Positions 1 through 8,709 are shown, counted from the stretch's first letter. The stretch: 64,000 bases of DNA from Microbulbifer sp. TB1203 (GCF_030997045.1 NZ_CP116899.1:1922001-1986000); one strand, 5' to 3'. The notes: generated from the sequence alone by a model not told the origin. A program made the numbers and translations.

Positions 1-1
1 G

Positions 2-1105
2 AATATCGGCAATCCGGCCCCCTTCGGTTTCGACGCCCCGGATGAGATTATCCAGGATGTGATCCACAACCTGTCCCAGGCCCAGGGCTACGTGGAATCC
101 AAGGGCCTGTTCGCCGCCCGCAAGGCCATTATGCAGGAGTGCCAGACCCTGGGCATCGAGGGTGTGGATATCGACGATATCTACCTCGGCAACGGCGTCT
201 CCGAGCTGATTTCCATGGCCACCCAGGCACTGCTCAACAACGGCGACGAACTGCTGCTGCCGATGCCCAACTATCCCCTGTGGATGGCCGCCACCAACCT
301 CACCGGCGCACACCCGGTACTCTACCGCTGCGACGAACAGGCGGACTGGCTGCCGGATATCGACGATATCAAGGCCAAGATCACCCCACGCACCCGCGGC
401 ATCGTGGTCATCAATCCCAACAATCCCACCGGCGCCGTGTATCCCCGCGCGCTGCTGGAGGAAATTGTAGAACTCGCACGGGTGCACGACCTGGTGATCT
501 TCGCCGACGAGATCTACAGCAAGATCCTCTACGACGACGCGGAGTTCACCCCCCTGGCCAAACTGGCGGAGGATGTGCTCTGCCTGAGCTTCAACGGTCT
601 CTCCAAGTCCTACCGGCTGGCGGGCTTCCGCTCCGGCTGGATGATTGTCAGTGGCGCCAAGCACCGCGCCCGCGGCTTCGTGGAGGGCATGGATATCCTC
701 TCCTCCATGCGCCTGTGCGGCAATGTACCGGCGATGTTCGCGGTGCAGACGGCCCTCGGCGGCTACCAGAGCATCAGGGACCTGGTGCTCCCCGGCGGCC
801 GCCTGCGAGAGCAGCGGGACCTGGCCTGCCAGATGCTGAACGATATCCCCGGGGTCAGCTGCGTCAAACCCAGCGGGGCCATTTACCTGTTCCCGAAACT
901 GCACCTGGACAGGCACCGCATCGACGACGACGAACACTTCGTACTGGAATTCCTGCGCCAGGAAAAAATCCTGCTGGTACAGGGCAGCGCCTTCCACTGG
1001 GACGCACCGGACCACCTGCGCATCGTCTTCCTCCCCCGGGTCGACGACCTGTCCCACGCCATCGGCCGCCTGGGGGAATTCCTGGAGCGCTACTCAGCCC
1101 GATGA
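2..1105 (+). CDS. alaA: Alanine-type PLP aminotransferase, 5'-truncated by window edge
   Basis: Class I/II pyridoxal-phosphate aminotransferase, most like AlaA/YfbQ, which makes alanine from pyruvate and glutamate in the cytoplasm. The reading frame is open from base 2 (N-I-G-N-P-A-P-F-G-F), so the true start lies before the window; the GTG at 59 is internal. Visible motifs are NPNNPTG, ADEIYSKI and the PLP-lysine region NGLSKSYRLAGFRSGW, the last typical of the AlaA branch. It ends at TGA 1103-1105, overlapping the next gene (ATGATGA-type junction), so the two are probably co-transcribed. Family is certain; AlaA over another aspartate-family member is a judgement from the motif wording. Confidence 0.85.
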   Translation, partial: NIGNPAPFGFDAPDEIIQDVIHNLSQAQGYVESKGLFAARKAIMQECQTLGIEGVDIDDIYLGNGVSELISMATQALLNNGDELLLPMPNYPLWMAATNLTGAHPVLYRCDEQADWLPDIDDIKAKITPRTRGIVVINPNNPTGAVYPRALLEEIVELARVHDLVIFADEIYSKILYDDAEFTPLAKLAEDVLCLSFNGLSKSYRLAGFRSGWMIVSGAKHRARGFVEGMDILSSMRLCGNVPAMFAVQTALGGYQSIRDLVLPGGRLREQRDLACQMLNDIPGVSCVKPSGAIYLFPKLHLDRHRIDDDEHFVLEFLRQEKILLVQGSAFHWDAPDHLRIVFLPRVDDLSHAIGRLGEFLERYSAR

Positions 1106-1500
1106 TGGACGATCTGCATATCCACGACTTCTACAAAGATGCCGGGCGGATACTGCTGGCGCTGTACAACCAGTTCCCCGCCCCGGCCACCGTCTATGTG
1201 GAGGACATCGCCGGCCCGGACACCCCGGACGAGTTCGGGCTGCACTCCCCCCGGCACCTGGCCTGCCTCGGGGCGATCAGCTGGCTGAAGCAGTATGGCT
1301 ATATCCACTTCTCCCAGTTGGTGCGCCAGGAGGCGGTGGAGGAAGCGGTGCTGAGCCATCGGGGATTTTTGCTGCTGGTCAGCCGGGACGGCGGCGGCCA
1401 GAGCAATGCACAGTTGCTGCACGATACCCTGCGCAACGGTTCCTCGCCGCAGTTGCAGGAACTGATGGAGCATTTGATGCGGGAGTTTCACACCCAGTAG
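1102..1500 (+). CDS. Small conserved hypothetical protein, 132 aa
   Basis: Starts at ATG 1102, overlapping the alaA stop by 4 nt, which suggests translational coupling. The protein is acidic and soluble, begins MMDDLHIHDFYKDAGRILL, has no signal peptide or membrane segment, and ends REFHTQ. I do not recognise a named domain; the length and mixed helix/strand pattern resemble small winged-helix-like proteins, but that is only an impression. Its TAG stop codon is supplied by the first bases of a REP palindrome (GTAGGAGCGG), so the 3' end of the gene is set by the repeat. Confidence 0.7.
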   Translation: MMDDLHIHDFYKDAGRILLALYNQFPAPATVYVEDIAGPDTPDEFGLHSPRHLACLGAISWLKQYGYIHFSQLVRQEAVEEAVLSHRGFLLLVSRDGGGQSNAQLLHDTLRNGSSPQLQELMEHLMREFHTQ

Positions 1501-1579
1501 GAGCGGCGGGGCGGCCATCCGCCATGCCCGCGATCGATGCTTGATCTGGCACTGATCGCGGGCATGGCCCGCTCCTACA
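1497..1579. repeat. REP-like palindrome, family 1
   Basis: Inverted repeat with ends GTAGGAGCGG and CCGCTCCTAC and inner GCCCGCGATC...GATCGCGGGC arms. It lies in the convergent gap between the 132-aa gene and the minus-strand methyltransferase gene and could act as a bidirectional terminator. The same end sequences recur at least twelve times in the window. Confidence 0.85.
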
Positions 1580-1597
1580 GAGAAAGTGCTGCGGACG

Positions 1598-2527
1598 TTA
1601 TTTGCGGAATTTGACGTGCAGCATCTTCAAGGCCGCATCCGGGTCGCTGTCGGGAAAATCCGGATTCTGCGGCAGGCGCTCCACCACCTCATAGCGGCTG
1701 TCCGCCCGCCCGATCAACTCGCGGAAATGCGCTTCGCTGTGACGCGGCGAGTTGAGCACCACCAGCAGGTCCGCCTCCTGCGCCAGGCAACCGGGCAGTT
1801 GCTTCAATAGTTTTTCGTAATTCTCACTCACGTCGAAGCGGCCCTTCTGCCGTGTGGGCGGATCGACGACCGCCAGTTGGAAGGGACCGCGGCGGTCGAA
1901 GCGGTTGAATTCGCGCAGGGCATCCAACTGCAGAAATTTGATCCCCTTCAAAGGCAGCTTGTTGAACAGGTGATTTTCCCGGCCGCGCTTGAGCACACCG
2001 CCGTTCACATCGATATTCACCACCTCCACTTCGCCGGCGGCGCGCGCCACCGCGGAAAAGGCGCAGGTGAAGGCGAACAGGTTGAGCAGTTTGAGGCCGC
2101 CTTCCCCGCCGGCGCGCTCCCGTACCCGCTGCTCCAGCCAGCGGCGTCCGGGTTCGATATCGAGGAAAAAGCCCACATTCTGCCGCGCGAAGGTCAGCGG
2201 AAATTTGAGATCGCCGCGGCGCGCCACCGGTTCCATCACCGGCTGGCCGCAGGGCCAGTCCACCGGTGCGCCCGGCAGGTAGCGTCGCTGCGTTGCCAGG
2301 CCGAGATAGCCTCGGGGCTCAGCCAGTTGCCAGAGCCGCTCGCACAGCTCCGCCTCCCTCTCCTGTTCTTCGAAAAAGGTAACCAGCAGCGCCGGGGAAA
2401 AACTGTCCACGCAAACCTGCTCCAGCCCCGGATAACAACGGCCGCGGCCGTGAAACAGGCGCCGGCTGTCCGCGCCCGCCTCCGCCAGCTTTGCTCCCAC
2501 CTCTTCCAGCAGGCTGTTCCTATACAT
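1598..2527 (-). CDS. Class I SAM-dependent methyltransferase, RlmI/RlmK-like
   Basis: 309-aa protein of the SAM-methyltransferase family that includes the rRNA m5C/m7G enzymes RlmI and RlmKL. Visible: LLNLFAFTCAFSAVARAAG (motif I region), a following acidic loop VVNIDVNGG, and the VVDPPTRQKGRF catalytic-loop motif. The ATG at 2527 was chosen because GGGAAGAG lies about 6 nt upstream; a longer frame to 2608 only translates the neighbouring REP palindrome. No PUA domain typical of RlmI is present, so the substrate is unknown; rRNA is a guess. It is the last gene of the minus-strand series beginning at epmC, separated from the NAD-kinase-like gene by a REP. Confidence 0.75.
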   Translation of the reverse strand: MYRNSLLEEVGAKLAEAGADSRRLFHGRGRCYPGLEQVCVDSFSPALLVTFFEEQEREAELCERLWQLAEPRGYLGLATQRRYLPGAPVDWPCGQPVMEPVARRGDLKFPLTFARQNVGFFLDIEPGRRWLEQRVRERAGGEGGLKLLNLFAFTCAFSAVARAAGEVEVVNIDVNGGVLKRGRENHLFNKLPLKGIKFLQLDALREFNRFDRRGPFQLAVVDPPTRQKGRFDVSENYEKLLKQLPGCLAQEADLLVVLNSPRHSEAHFRELIGRADSRYEVVERLPQNPDFPDSDPDAALKMLHVKFRK

Positions 2528-2549
2528 TATCTCTTCCCACCATCGCGCT

Positions 2550-2590
2550 GTAGGAGCGGCGGGGCGGCCATCCGCCCCGCCGCTCCTACA
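2550..2590. repeat. REP-like palindrome, family 1 (short form)
   Basis: Near-perfect 41-bp palindrome TGTAGGAGCGGCGGGGCGG / CCGCCCCGCCGCTCCTACA between two co-directional genes. An almost identical copy is at 16363-16404. Confidence 0.9.
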
Positions 2591-2607
2591 GGAAAAAGTT
2601 TCCATCA

Positions 2608-3744
2608 TTAAAGGCTTCCGTTGCTGAGCGGGTAGAGAATCGCATCCCGGTAACCGGTGATCACGCGGATAAATCCGCTCCAGCTCTCGTCCAGGGCCGC
2701 ATCGCCACTGTCGATCAACAGCGGGCGGCCGTTCAGTTCGGTAATCTTGGTCTTGGTGGCCACCACCACCAGGTTGTCCCTGCCCACCGCGCGCAGTACC
2801 GCGGGGGAGAACTGCTGGTTGCCGCGGCCGATCAGGTGGCCCTGGCCGCCGATAGCGGTGAGGATGATTTTTGCCGGGCCCTCATGTTCGGCGAGCGCCC
2901 CCTCGATATCCGCCGCACTCACATCCGCGGCAATCACCTCGCCCCCGCGCAGCAGGTCCACCCCCAGCAGGGTGCCCTCGCAGCCCAGTTCCCCGAGTAC
3001 CGCCAGGGTGGTGGAGCCGGGGCCAACGATATAGAGGGTGTCCGGATCCAGTTCCTCCACCACCTCCGCGGCGATATCCGCCACCGCCAGCTCCTCCACC
3101 TCGCGGCCGGCATTTTTCACCGCCTGCAGGAAATGCCCCTCTTCCGGCGCCAGCAATTCGCCGTAGTAGCGGGTGCTCACCCGGCCCTCGCGGAAGGATT
3201 TCTCGTCGATATCGCGCACTTCCCGCTCCTGCAGGTCCACCAGTTCCCCGGCCATCAGCCGCCGCAGCACCTCGCCGCCAGCCCTGGGGGAAATGGCGAA
3301 GCAGGCGGAGTGCATCTTCACCCCGGCGGGAATACCCAGCACCGGAAAATCGCTGCCCAGGGCGTTGACCATATTGCGCGCGGTGCCGTCGCCGCCGGCG
3401 AAGATGATCAGGTCCGCGCCGGCGTCGCGGATCACCCGCGCGGCGCGCTCGCTGTCCTCTGGGGTGGAGGGTTCGGCCGGGGCCCCGCCCACCACGGTCG
3501 CCCGAAAGCCCAGGTCCCGGACCACCGTTTCTCCCATGGCCCCGGAGAAGCAGAGGATCTCCAATTGATCACGAAACGGCTGCAGGGCCTCCAGCGCCGT
3601 GGCCGCGCGCTTCTGCGCCTGGGGCTCGGCACCGGCGGCCAGGGCCTGTTCGACAGTTTCCGCCCCATCGCTGCCCTTGAGCCCCGCCGGGCCGCCGACG
3701 CCGGCCCAGGGGTTGATGATCAGTCCGAGCCTCTTGAGTTTCAC
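2608..3744 (-). CDS. ATP-NAD kinase family protein (COG3199 type)
   Basis: 378-aa cytoplasmic protein of the NAD-kinase/diacylglycerol-kinase fold family. Visible: N-terminal GLIINPWAGVGGPAGLKG and the nucleotide-binding FAGGDGTARNMV (GGDG) motif near residue 115, followed by GIPAGVKMHSACFAI. Members are annotated as ATP-NAD kinase-like or AcoX-like; the actual substrate of this subgroup is not settled. Start is GTG 3744, overlapping the pdxB stop as GTGA, so it is translationally coupled to pdxB. Confidence 0.75.
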   Translation of the reverse strand: MKLKRLGLIINPWAGVGGPAGLKGSDGAETVEQALAAGAEPQAQKRAATALEALQPFRDQLEILCFSGAMGETVVRDLGFRATVVGGAPAEPSTPEDSERAARVIRDAGADLIIFAGGDGTARNMVNALGSDFPVLGIPAGVKMHSACFAISPRAGGEVLRRLMAGELVDLQEREVRDIDEKSFREGRVSTRYYGELLAPEEGHFLQAVKNAGREVEELAVADIAAEVVEELDPDTLYIVGPGSTTLAVLGELGCEGTLLGVDLLRGGEVIAADVSAADIEGALAEHEGPAKIILTAIGGQGHLIGRGNQQFSPAVLRAVGRDNLVVVATKTKITELNGRPLLIDSGDAALDESWSGFIRVITGYRDAILYPLSNGSL

Positions 3745-4910
3745 CGCAACCCCAGTATCGCCAGCTGGCGCCGCTGGTCTTCGCTTAGGGCGGCGTCTTC
3801 AATTCGGTAGTGGGAGAATTCCATCCGCTCCGGGTATTCCCGGCGCAGTTGGTCGAAGGCTTTCGCCATCGGCAGAGGGCCCCGCGCCGCAGCGCGCAGG
3901 CGCTGGTCGTCTGTGCGGGGGTCGTAGATTTGCAGCAGGAGATCGAAAATTCGGGAGGAGTTGGCCAATGCCCTTGTAGGAGCGGTCCGGCCGGGAGCGG
4001 CCCATGGCCGCGATCGGCCTTGCGGATCTTCCACACGCCGATCGCGGCCATGGGCCGCTCCTACAGGGGATAGAGGTTCAACAAAACCGAAGCCAGACTG
4101 GTCCAACGCCTCCCGCACCATCCGCGTCCCCGCCAGCTTGCCGTCCAGGCTGTACCCGGCGATATGCGGCGTGCCGATGTCCACCAGCTCCAGCAATTCG
4201 GTATCGATATCCGGCTCGTGTTCCCAGACGTCCAGTACCGTCTGGAAGCGCTTGCCGACCCGCAACTCCTTCAGCAGCGCGCGATTGTCCACCACTGCGC
4301 CGCGGCCGGCGCTGATCAACGCCGCGCCCTGTCCGATTTGCGCAATCTGTTCGGCGCCGATCAGGTGCAGGCTGGGGTGGGGGCCGCCTTTGACCAGCGG
4401 CGCGTGCAGGCAGATCACCTCCTGGCGCAGTACGGTTTCCAGGTCCGCACTGTCGGGATTGTCCGGCAGCCAGGGATCGTAGACGGCACAGGGGATGCCC
4501 AGCGCGTGCAGGCGCCGTTGCAGCAGGCCACCCACATTGCCGCAACCGACGATGCCGAAGCGGCGCCGGCTCCAGTCGATACCCAGCGCCGCCAGCGCGC
4601 AGAAGACGTATTCCACCACCGAATTGGCATTGCAGCCGGGGGCGGCGCTCCAGGCAATGCCCCGGGCTTCCAGCCAGTCCGTATCCAGGTGATCGGTGCC
4701 GATGGTGCAACTGCCCACGAAACGCACCGGGGTGCCGGCCAGCAGCGCCTCGTCCACCCGGGTGACGGAGCGTACCAGCAGGATATCCGCATCCTTTAAC
4801 TGCCCGCGCTCCAGGCCGCGCCCGGGAACGCGCACTATCTCGCCCAGGTCGGAGAAGGTTTCCTCCAGCGCCGGGATATTCTCATCGGCAACTATCTTCA
4901 ATCCGCTCAC
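3741..4910 (-). CDS. pdxB: Erythronate-4-phosphate dehydrogenase, with in-frame REP insertion
   Basis: Second step of DXP-dependent pyridoxal-phosphate synthesis: oxidises 4-phosphoerythronate. 389 aa (usual about 380). N-terminal catalytic domain KIVADENIPALEE, Rossmann motif GIVGCGNVGG, catalytic ISAGRGAVVDN and DVWEHEPDID; C-terminal PdxB dimerisation domain ends the protein. Start GTG 4910 overlaps the xni stop as GTGA with GGAGG just upstream; TTG 4901 is an alternative. Residues about 282-312 (PVGAAHGRDRR...APGRTAPT) are the translation of a whole REP palindrome lying between the two domains, a segment with no counterpart in other PdxB proteins that I know. The frame is open through it, so the gene is probably functional with a foreign linker. 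Confidence 0.88.
   Translation of the reverse strand: MSGLKIVADENIPALEETFSDLGEIVRVPGRGLERGQLKDADILLVRSVTRVDEALLAGTPVRFVGSCTIGTDHLDTDWLEARGIAWSAAPGCNANSVVEYVFCALAALGIDWSRRRFGIVGCGNVGGLLQRRLHALGIPCAVYDPWLPDNPDSADLETVLRQEVICLHAPLVKGGPHPSLHLIGAEQIAQIGQGAALISAGRGAVVDNRALLKELRVGKRFQTVLDVWEHEPDIDTELLELVDIGTPHIAGYSLDGKLAGTRMVREALDQSGFGFVEPLSPVGAAHGRDRRVEDPQGRSRPWAAPGRTAPTRALANSSRIFDLLLQIYDPRTDDQRLRAAARGPLPMAKAFDQLRREYPERMEFSHYRIEDAALSEDQRRQLAILGLR
3975..4067. repeat. REP palindrome embedded in pdxB coding sequence
   Basis: Family-1 REP with TGTAGGAGCGG and CCGCTCCTACA ends, inner GGCCGCGATCGG arms and an extra GGTCCGGCCGGGAGC unit. About 93 bp (31 codons), inserted in frame between the dehydrogenase and the dimerisation domains of pdxB. 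Confidence 0.9.
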
Positions 4911-5800
4911 ACCGCCTCCATTTCCACTGACGCCAGGCGCCGGATTTTGCCATTCAGGCCGCCGATACCGAATTCCTCCGCCAGGGCGCAGGCCAGCCCG
5001 ATATCCGGCTGCTTCCAGACCAGCGCCCCTGCGCCGATATCCAGCGGCACATTTTCTTCCAGGCTTGCCAGGCGCCGGGCCAGCCGGATCTGCGCCGCGT
5101 GTTCCTCCAGCCGCGCTGCGATACCGGCGGCGCCGCGCAGGGGCAGCGCCGCCACTTCCCGCGGCCGGGCGAGCAGGGATTCCACGTCGCCGAAAGCCTC
5201 CAATAGGCGCGCGGCGGTTTTGCGCCCGATGCCGGGCACACCGGGGATATCGTCGCTGCTGTCGCCCACAAGGGCCAGGTAGTCGGCGATCTGCACCGGG
5301 CGCACGCCGAATTTGGCGAGGATATCGGCCTCTCCCATCTGCTTGTCCGCGGCGAAGTCCCAAAGCGTGGAGGCGCCTCTGGCCAGCAACTGGCCCAGGT
5401 CCTTGTCGCGGCTGACGATCACCGGGCGCTGCTCGCGGCAGATACGGGTCAGGCTGGCGAGGATATCGTCCGCTTCAAAGCGCGGACTCGCAAAGCTGGC
5501 GATCCCCAGAACCTCTGCCATCTCCCGGCAGGCCGCCAGTTGGAAAGCCAGAGCCTCGTCCGGCAGGGCGCGGCTGCACTTGTAGTCCGGGTAGAGTTCG
5601 TTGCGAAAGCAACTGCCCAGGGATTCGTCGAAGGCACAGGCGATTGCCGTCGGGCGCCGCGCCAGCAGCTCCAGCAGGAAGTTACTGAAGCCGTAGACCG
5701 CCTCGGTGGTATAGCCGGAGCGGCTCACCCAGTTGGGCGGCAGGGCGAAATAGTAGCGGAAGATATAGACGGAGGCGTCGATCAGATAGGTGGCGCTCAT
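4907..5800 (-). CDS. xni: Flap endonuclease / 5'-3' exonuclease Xni
   Basis: 297-aa homologue of the 5'-nuclease domain of DNA polymerase I (Xni/ExoIX). Motifs in order: MSATYLIDASVYIFRYY, ACAFDESLGSCFRNELYP, FEADDILASL, VSRDKDLGQL, LVGDSSDDIPGVPGIG (helix-hairpin-helix) and KTAARLLEAFG. The acidic metal ligands of the 5'-nuclease family are present in these motifs. ATG 5800 overlaps the epmC stop (ATGA), and its own stop overlaps pdxB; the operon epmC-xni-pdxB-NAD-kinase-like is therefore tightly coupled. Confidence 0.88.
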   Translation of the reverse strand: MSATYLIDASVYIFRYYFALPPNWVSRSGYTTEAVYGFSNFLLELLARRPTAIACAFDESLGSCFRNELYPDYKCSRALPDEALAFQLAACREMAEVLGIASFASPRFEADDILASLTRICREQRPVIVSRDKDLGQLLARGASTLWDFAADKQMGEADILAKFGVRPVQIADYLALVGDSSDDIPGVPGIGRKTAARLLEAFGDVESLLARPREVAALPLRGAAGIAARLEEHAAQIRLARRLASLEENVPLDIGAGALVWKQPDIGLACALAEEFGIGGLNGKIRRLASVEMEAV

Positions 5801-6363
5801 GCCAGCTCCGCCAGTTGGTAGTGCCGCGGGTCCATCGGGTCCGGCCGCCCGAACTCCCGCGCCAGGGCCAGGGCGAATCCCCGGGCCCGGCTGTTCATCC
5901 CCTCCTCGCAATACCTCCGCACCTGCCGCCAGATGCCCTCCTTGAAGGCGTCGCTGGGCCCGAGGCCGCTGTGCAGGTTGTCGGCGCTGGCGCGGAACCG
6001 CAGGCCGCAGGCGCGGGCGAAAATCCACTCCAGCGCCTGGGGCTTCACTTCCACCCGCTCGAACTCCCGCTGCTGTTCGGCGTTGCGCCCGTCCGGGGCG
6101 TACCAGTAGCCGTAATCCGGCAGCTGACGCCGCCGCTCCCCGGCCACGCACCAGTGGGCGGCCTCATGCAGCGCGCTGGCGGGGTAGTCCCGGGTGAACT
6201 CGATGCGATGGTGCGGGCACACCGCTCCCGCCGGCCGGTAGTAGGGCTCCTCGAAGCCCCCGCACAGGCGGGTATTGAGCGCAGCGGCAAAACAGCGGTT
6301 GAACACCCCGGTAATACGCTCCGTGACTGGGTATTCCGCTTCGGTAATGGATAGGGCTGGCAA
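5797..6363 (-). CDS. epmC: Elongation factor P hydroxylase
   Basis: About 188 aa, matching EpmC, which hydroxylates the lysyl-lysine modification on elongation factor P. Visible: FNRCFAAALNTRLCGG, ALHEAAHWCVAGERRR (HExxH-like metal motif), YGYWYAPDGRN and FERVEVKPQALEWIFA, all closely matching the family. The start is a TTG at 6363 with GGAG about 8 nt upstream; the frame is open further upstream but without similarity. First gene of the minus-strand operon. Confidence 0.85.
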   Translation of the reverse strand: MPALSITEAEYPVTERITGVFNRCFAAALNTRLCGGFEEPYYRPAGAVCPHHRIEFTRDYPASALHEAAHWCVAGERRRQLPDYGYWYAPDGRNAEQQREFERVEVKPQALEWIFARACGLRFRASADNLHSGLGPSDAFKEGIWRQVRRYCEEGMNSRARGFALALAREFGRPDPMDPRHYQLAELA

Positions 6364-6603
6364 AATTCGCTCCGGCGTAGAAATCAGCGCGAGCCAAACT
6401 ATACCAGCGCCACCATTGTGATCAAAAGCCAGGCCAGCGATAACCAACCGATCTAAGAGGCGAGTTGTATTTCGGTAAACCAGCATATACCTTTAGTCAC
6501 AGGGAACCTGGAACAGGCCCCCACCCGGTCCCGGGTTCCCCAGGGGGGAATAAGCAGTTCAACGCCCTCCTGCACCACAACCGGCCCTGCAAGGAGGTGC
6601 TCT

Positions 6604-7290
6604 ATGACCGACCACAGCGTCAGCAACGTGGTTGACCTCTTCACCGGCGAGCCGATCGAAACTTCTGCGAGCAGGCGCTTCATCCGCCTTTCGCCGGAGC
6701 TAGACGGCTTGGAAATGCTCTACTCCAACAGCTCCAGCGGCTCAGACCTCTACAGCCTGAAAATCCTGTGCTGGGGCCTCAAAGCGAATGGCGAGGTCGT
6801 CGGCCTCGTCCCCTGGTTGAATGCCATCGTCCCCTGCCCGGACATCAAGGACCCCTTGGACGGGCGCTTCGAAGGCTACTACGATCCAGGCATCGAGGAG
6901 ATCTTCCACGATGCTCCCATCCACAAAATCGTCGAATTGGAGACTGCGGCGGAGTATTTCGAGTTTGAAAACAGTCGGGCCGAGGAAGTGATACAGGAGA
7001 TCCCCGATACCATCGGCACCCACGGGGTGTTTATGGACGCGCAGCGGGAAAATCTCACACTCACCGAGGTCGTCAGCTGGCGGTTGTATGCCAACGGCGA
7101 TATTCACGGCATGCTGATCGACCACGACAATGTGGAAACCACGCCGGTGCTACCCGGCGATCACTGCCTCTATCCGGCACAGGAGGCGGAGGGTTTTCGC
7201 TACTTCTTCCAACACCATATCGCCAACAAGATCAAATCCGAAGACCCGGAAGCGCTGGCGGCCATTGCGGCGCTGGTGACTTCTCCCTGA
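6604..7290 (+). CDS. Conserved hypothetical protein, 228 aa
   Basis: Starts at ATG 6604 behind a near-ideal AAGGAGGTG ribosome site. Acidic soluble protein without signal peptide or transmembrane segment. It has two related halves: KILCWGLKANGEVVGLVPW (about residues 53-71) and VVSWRLYANGDIHGMLIDH (about 158-176), suggesting an internal duplication of a beta-rich unit. I do not recognise the family. A 240-bp gap separates it from the divergent epmC. Confidence 0.7.
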   Translation: MTDHSVSNVVDLFTGEPIETSASRRFIRLSPELDGLEMLYSNSSSGSDLYSLKILCWGLKANGEVVGLVPWLNAIVPCPDIKDPLDGRFEGYYDPGIEEIFHDAPIHKIVELETAAEYFEFENSRAEEVIQEIPDTIGTHGVFMDAQRENLTLTEVVSWRLYANGDIHGMLIDHDNVETTPVLPGDHCLYPAQEAEGFRYFFQHHIANKIKSEDPEALAAIAALVTSP

Positions 7291-7334
7291 TTAACTCTGT
7301 GGGGTGAATACAAGGTTCGCTCCCACATCGCTCT

Positions 7335-7404
7335 TCGTCATACCGGCGCAGGCCGGTATCCAGGTGCCACGAGGCTGGATACCGGCCTGCGCCGGTATGA
7401 CGAG
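7335..7404. repeat. Palindromic repeat, family 2
   Basis: TCGTCATACCGGCGCAGGCC...GGCCTGCGCCGGTATGACGA, long stems around a GTGCCACGAGGC loop. Same family at 18342-18412, 19968-20036 and 45615-45690. Sits between convergent genes. Confidence 0.85.
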
Positions 7405-7433
7405 TCAGGGCAAGCCTGCCTGAAACAAAGTAT

Positions 7434-7676
7434 CTAAGGCTCGGCCTTTTTGATCCAGTAGATAAACTCGTCGTTTTCCTCCGCGTGCTGCACCAGTTCG
7501 TAGCCGAGGAACTGGCAGAACTTGGGCACGTCCCGCTGGGTGGAGGGATCGGTGGCAATCATTTGCAACACCTCGCCGGGGCCCACTTTGCGCACCGCTG
7601 TGTGCAACATCATGACAGGCTCCGGGCACAGGAGGCCGCGGGCATCCAATATATGATCTGACTTCATGGGGGCCAT
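7434..7676 (-). CDS. tusA: Sulfur carrier protein TusA
   Basis: 80-aa sulfurtransferase with the family signature ILDARGLLCPEPVMMLH; the Cys in CPEP (residue 17 from ATG 7676) carries the persulfide. It relays sulfur for 2-thiouridine synthesis on tRNA. The ATG at 7676 gives the usual length (E. coli about 81 aa); ATG 7667 is possible, and no clear Shine-Dalgarno distinguishes them. Single gene. Confidence 0.88.
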   Translation of the reverse strand: MAPMKSDHILDARGLLCPEPVMMLHTAVRKVGPGEVLQMIATDPSTQRDVPKFCQFLGYELVQHAEENDEFIYWIKKAEP

Positions 7677-7793
7677 TGTCCGGGATTTTCCCAACACCGT
7701 CATCTTATTTGCCGCTATGCACGGCCAATTTGCCTATCTGCAGAAGCGGCAGTCCGGCTAAAATTTCCGAATCCAAGCCAAGAAGAGTGGAAA

Positions 7794-8081
7794 ATGATTT
7801 ACGTGTTGATCGAGCGGGAAATTGCCGAGGATATGGAGAGTACCTACGAGGAGACGGCGCGCCAGCTGCTGAACCGCGCCTACCGCACCGTGGGATTTAT
7901 CGAGGGGCACACCTATCGCGCGCAGGACAATCCGCTGCGTCGCTTCACCCTCTCCAAGTGGCAGTCGACACTACACTGGCAGCATTGGTACACCAGCGAG
8001 GAACGCCGCGCACAGATGGCCCAGCTCGCTCCCCTGTTGGCGTCGGAGGAGCGCGTCACGATTCTCGAGAACGCAGAATAA
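7794..8081 (+). CDS. Small ABM-type (antibiotic biosynthesis monooxygenase fold) protein
   Basis: 95-aa single-domain protein beginning MIYVLIEREIAEDMESTYEE and continuing GFIEGHTYRAQDNPLRRFTLSKWQS, HWQHWYTSEERRAQ. The pattern strand-helix-'GF..G'-'W.s...w..W..S..R' matches the dimeric ferredoxin-like ABM fold used by heme-degrading and quinone-oxidising monooxygenases and by many uncharacterised proteins. Function unknown. Its last 26 bp overlap the convergent hydrolase gene. Confidence 0.7.
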   Translation: MIYVLIEREIAEDMESTYEETARQLLNRAYRTVGFIEGHTYRAQDNPLRRFTLSKWQSTLHWQHWYTSEERRAQMAQLAPLLASEERVTILENAE

Positions 8082-8709
8082 AATCCGCCGCCGCAGCGAC
8101 CGCCGCCCGCCAATGCTGTTCGCGGGTGAAACCGCTGGCGCGGCGGCGCGGTTTGAAATCGTGGTCGCCATCCTCCAGCCATTCGAAGCAAATGGAATCC
8201 GGCAGTCGATAGCCGGCCACTTCGTCGAAATTGCCCAAGGGGTCCCGCGTTCCTTGCACAAACAGCGCCGGGCAATCCAGGGAATAGAGATGCTCGGTGC
8301 GCAGCTTGTCCGGCTTGCCTCGGGGATGGAAGGGATAGCCCAGGCAGACCAGTCCGCCGATGTGGTCCTGCAGATACTCGTCCCCGGCCAGCAGACTCGC
8401 CACCCGCCCGCCGAGGGACTTACCGCCGATAAACAGCGGCAGCCTCTCCCTTTCCGCGGCCAGCTCCCGGATCTGTTCCCGGTAGCAGTCCTGCAACACT
8501 TCCATTTTGTTGGGCGGCCGCTTGCCCCCGCCGCTGCGGCGCTCGGCCATATAGGGGAACTCGAAGCGCAGCACCTCGATACCCCGTGCACAGAGGCCGG
8601 CAGCAATCGCCTGCATGAATTCGCTGTCCATGGGCGCGCCGGCACCGTGGGCGAACAGGAAGCGCGCCGCGGCCTTCCCCTCCGGCCTGTCGACCAGCAT
8701 TTCAATCAT
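8056..8709 (-). CDS. Alpha/beta-hydrolase family protein (KANSL3/Tex30-like)
   Basis: 217-aa cytoplasmic hydrolase. Visible: FLFAHGAGAPMDSEFM (oxyanion region), RFEFPYMAERRSGG, nucleophile elbow FIGGKSLGGRVAS (GxSxG with Ser), LFVQGTRDPLG with the acid, and GDHDFKPR with the catalytic His. Substrate unknown. It starts 8 nt inside the end of yheU, so the pair is an operon. Confidence 0.78.
   Translation of the reverse strand: MIEMLVDRPEGKAAARFLFAHGAGAPMDSEFMQAIAAGLCARGIEVLRFEFPYMAERRSGGGKRPPNKMEVLQDCYREQIRELAAERERLPLFIGGKSLGGRVASLLAGDEYLQDHIGGLVCLGYPFHPRGKPDKLRTEHLYSLDCPALFVQGTRDPLGNFDEVAGYRLPDSICFEWLEDGDHDFKPRRRASGFTREQHWRAAVAAAADFILRSRES

Noticed and set aside
2528..2608. N-terminal extension of the methyltransferase gene (CRSGGADGRPAAPT)
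   Set aside because: It is the translation of a REP palindrome; the ATG at 2527 has a proper ribosome site. The same peptide arises from the REP at 16363.
2836..3810. 324-codon plus-strand frame
   Set aside because: Antisense to the NAD-kinase-like gene; a by-product of high GC third positions.
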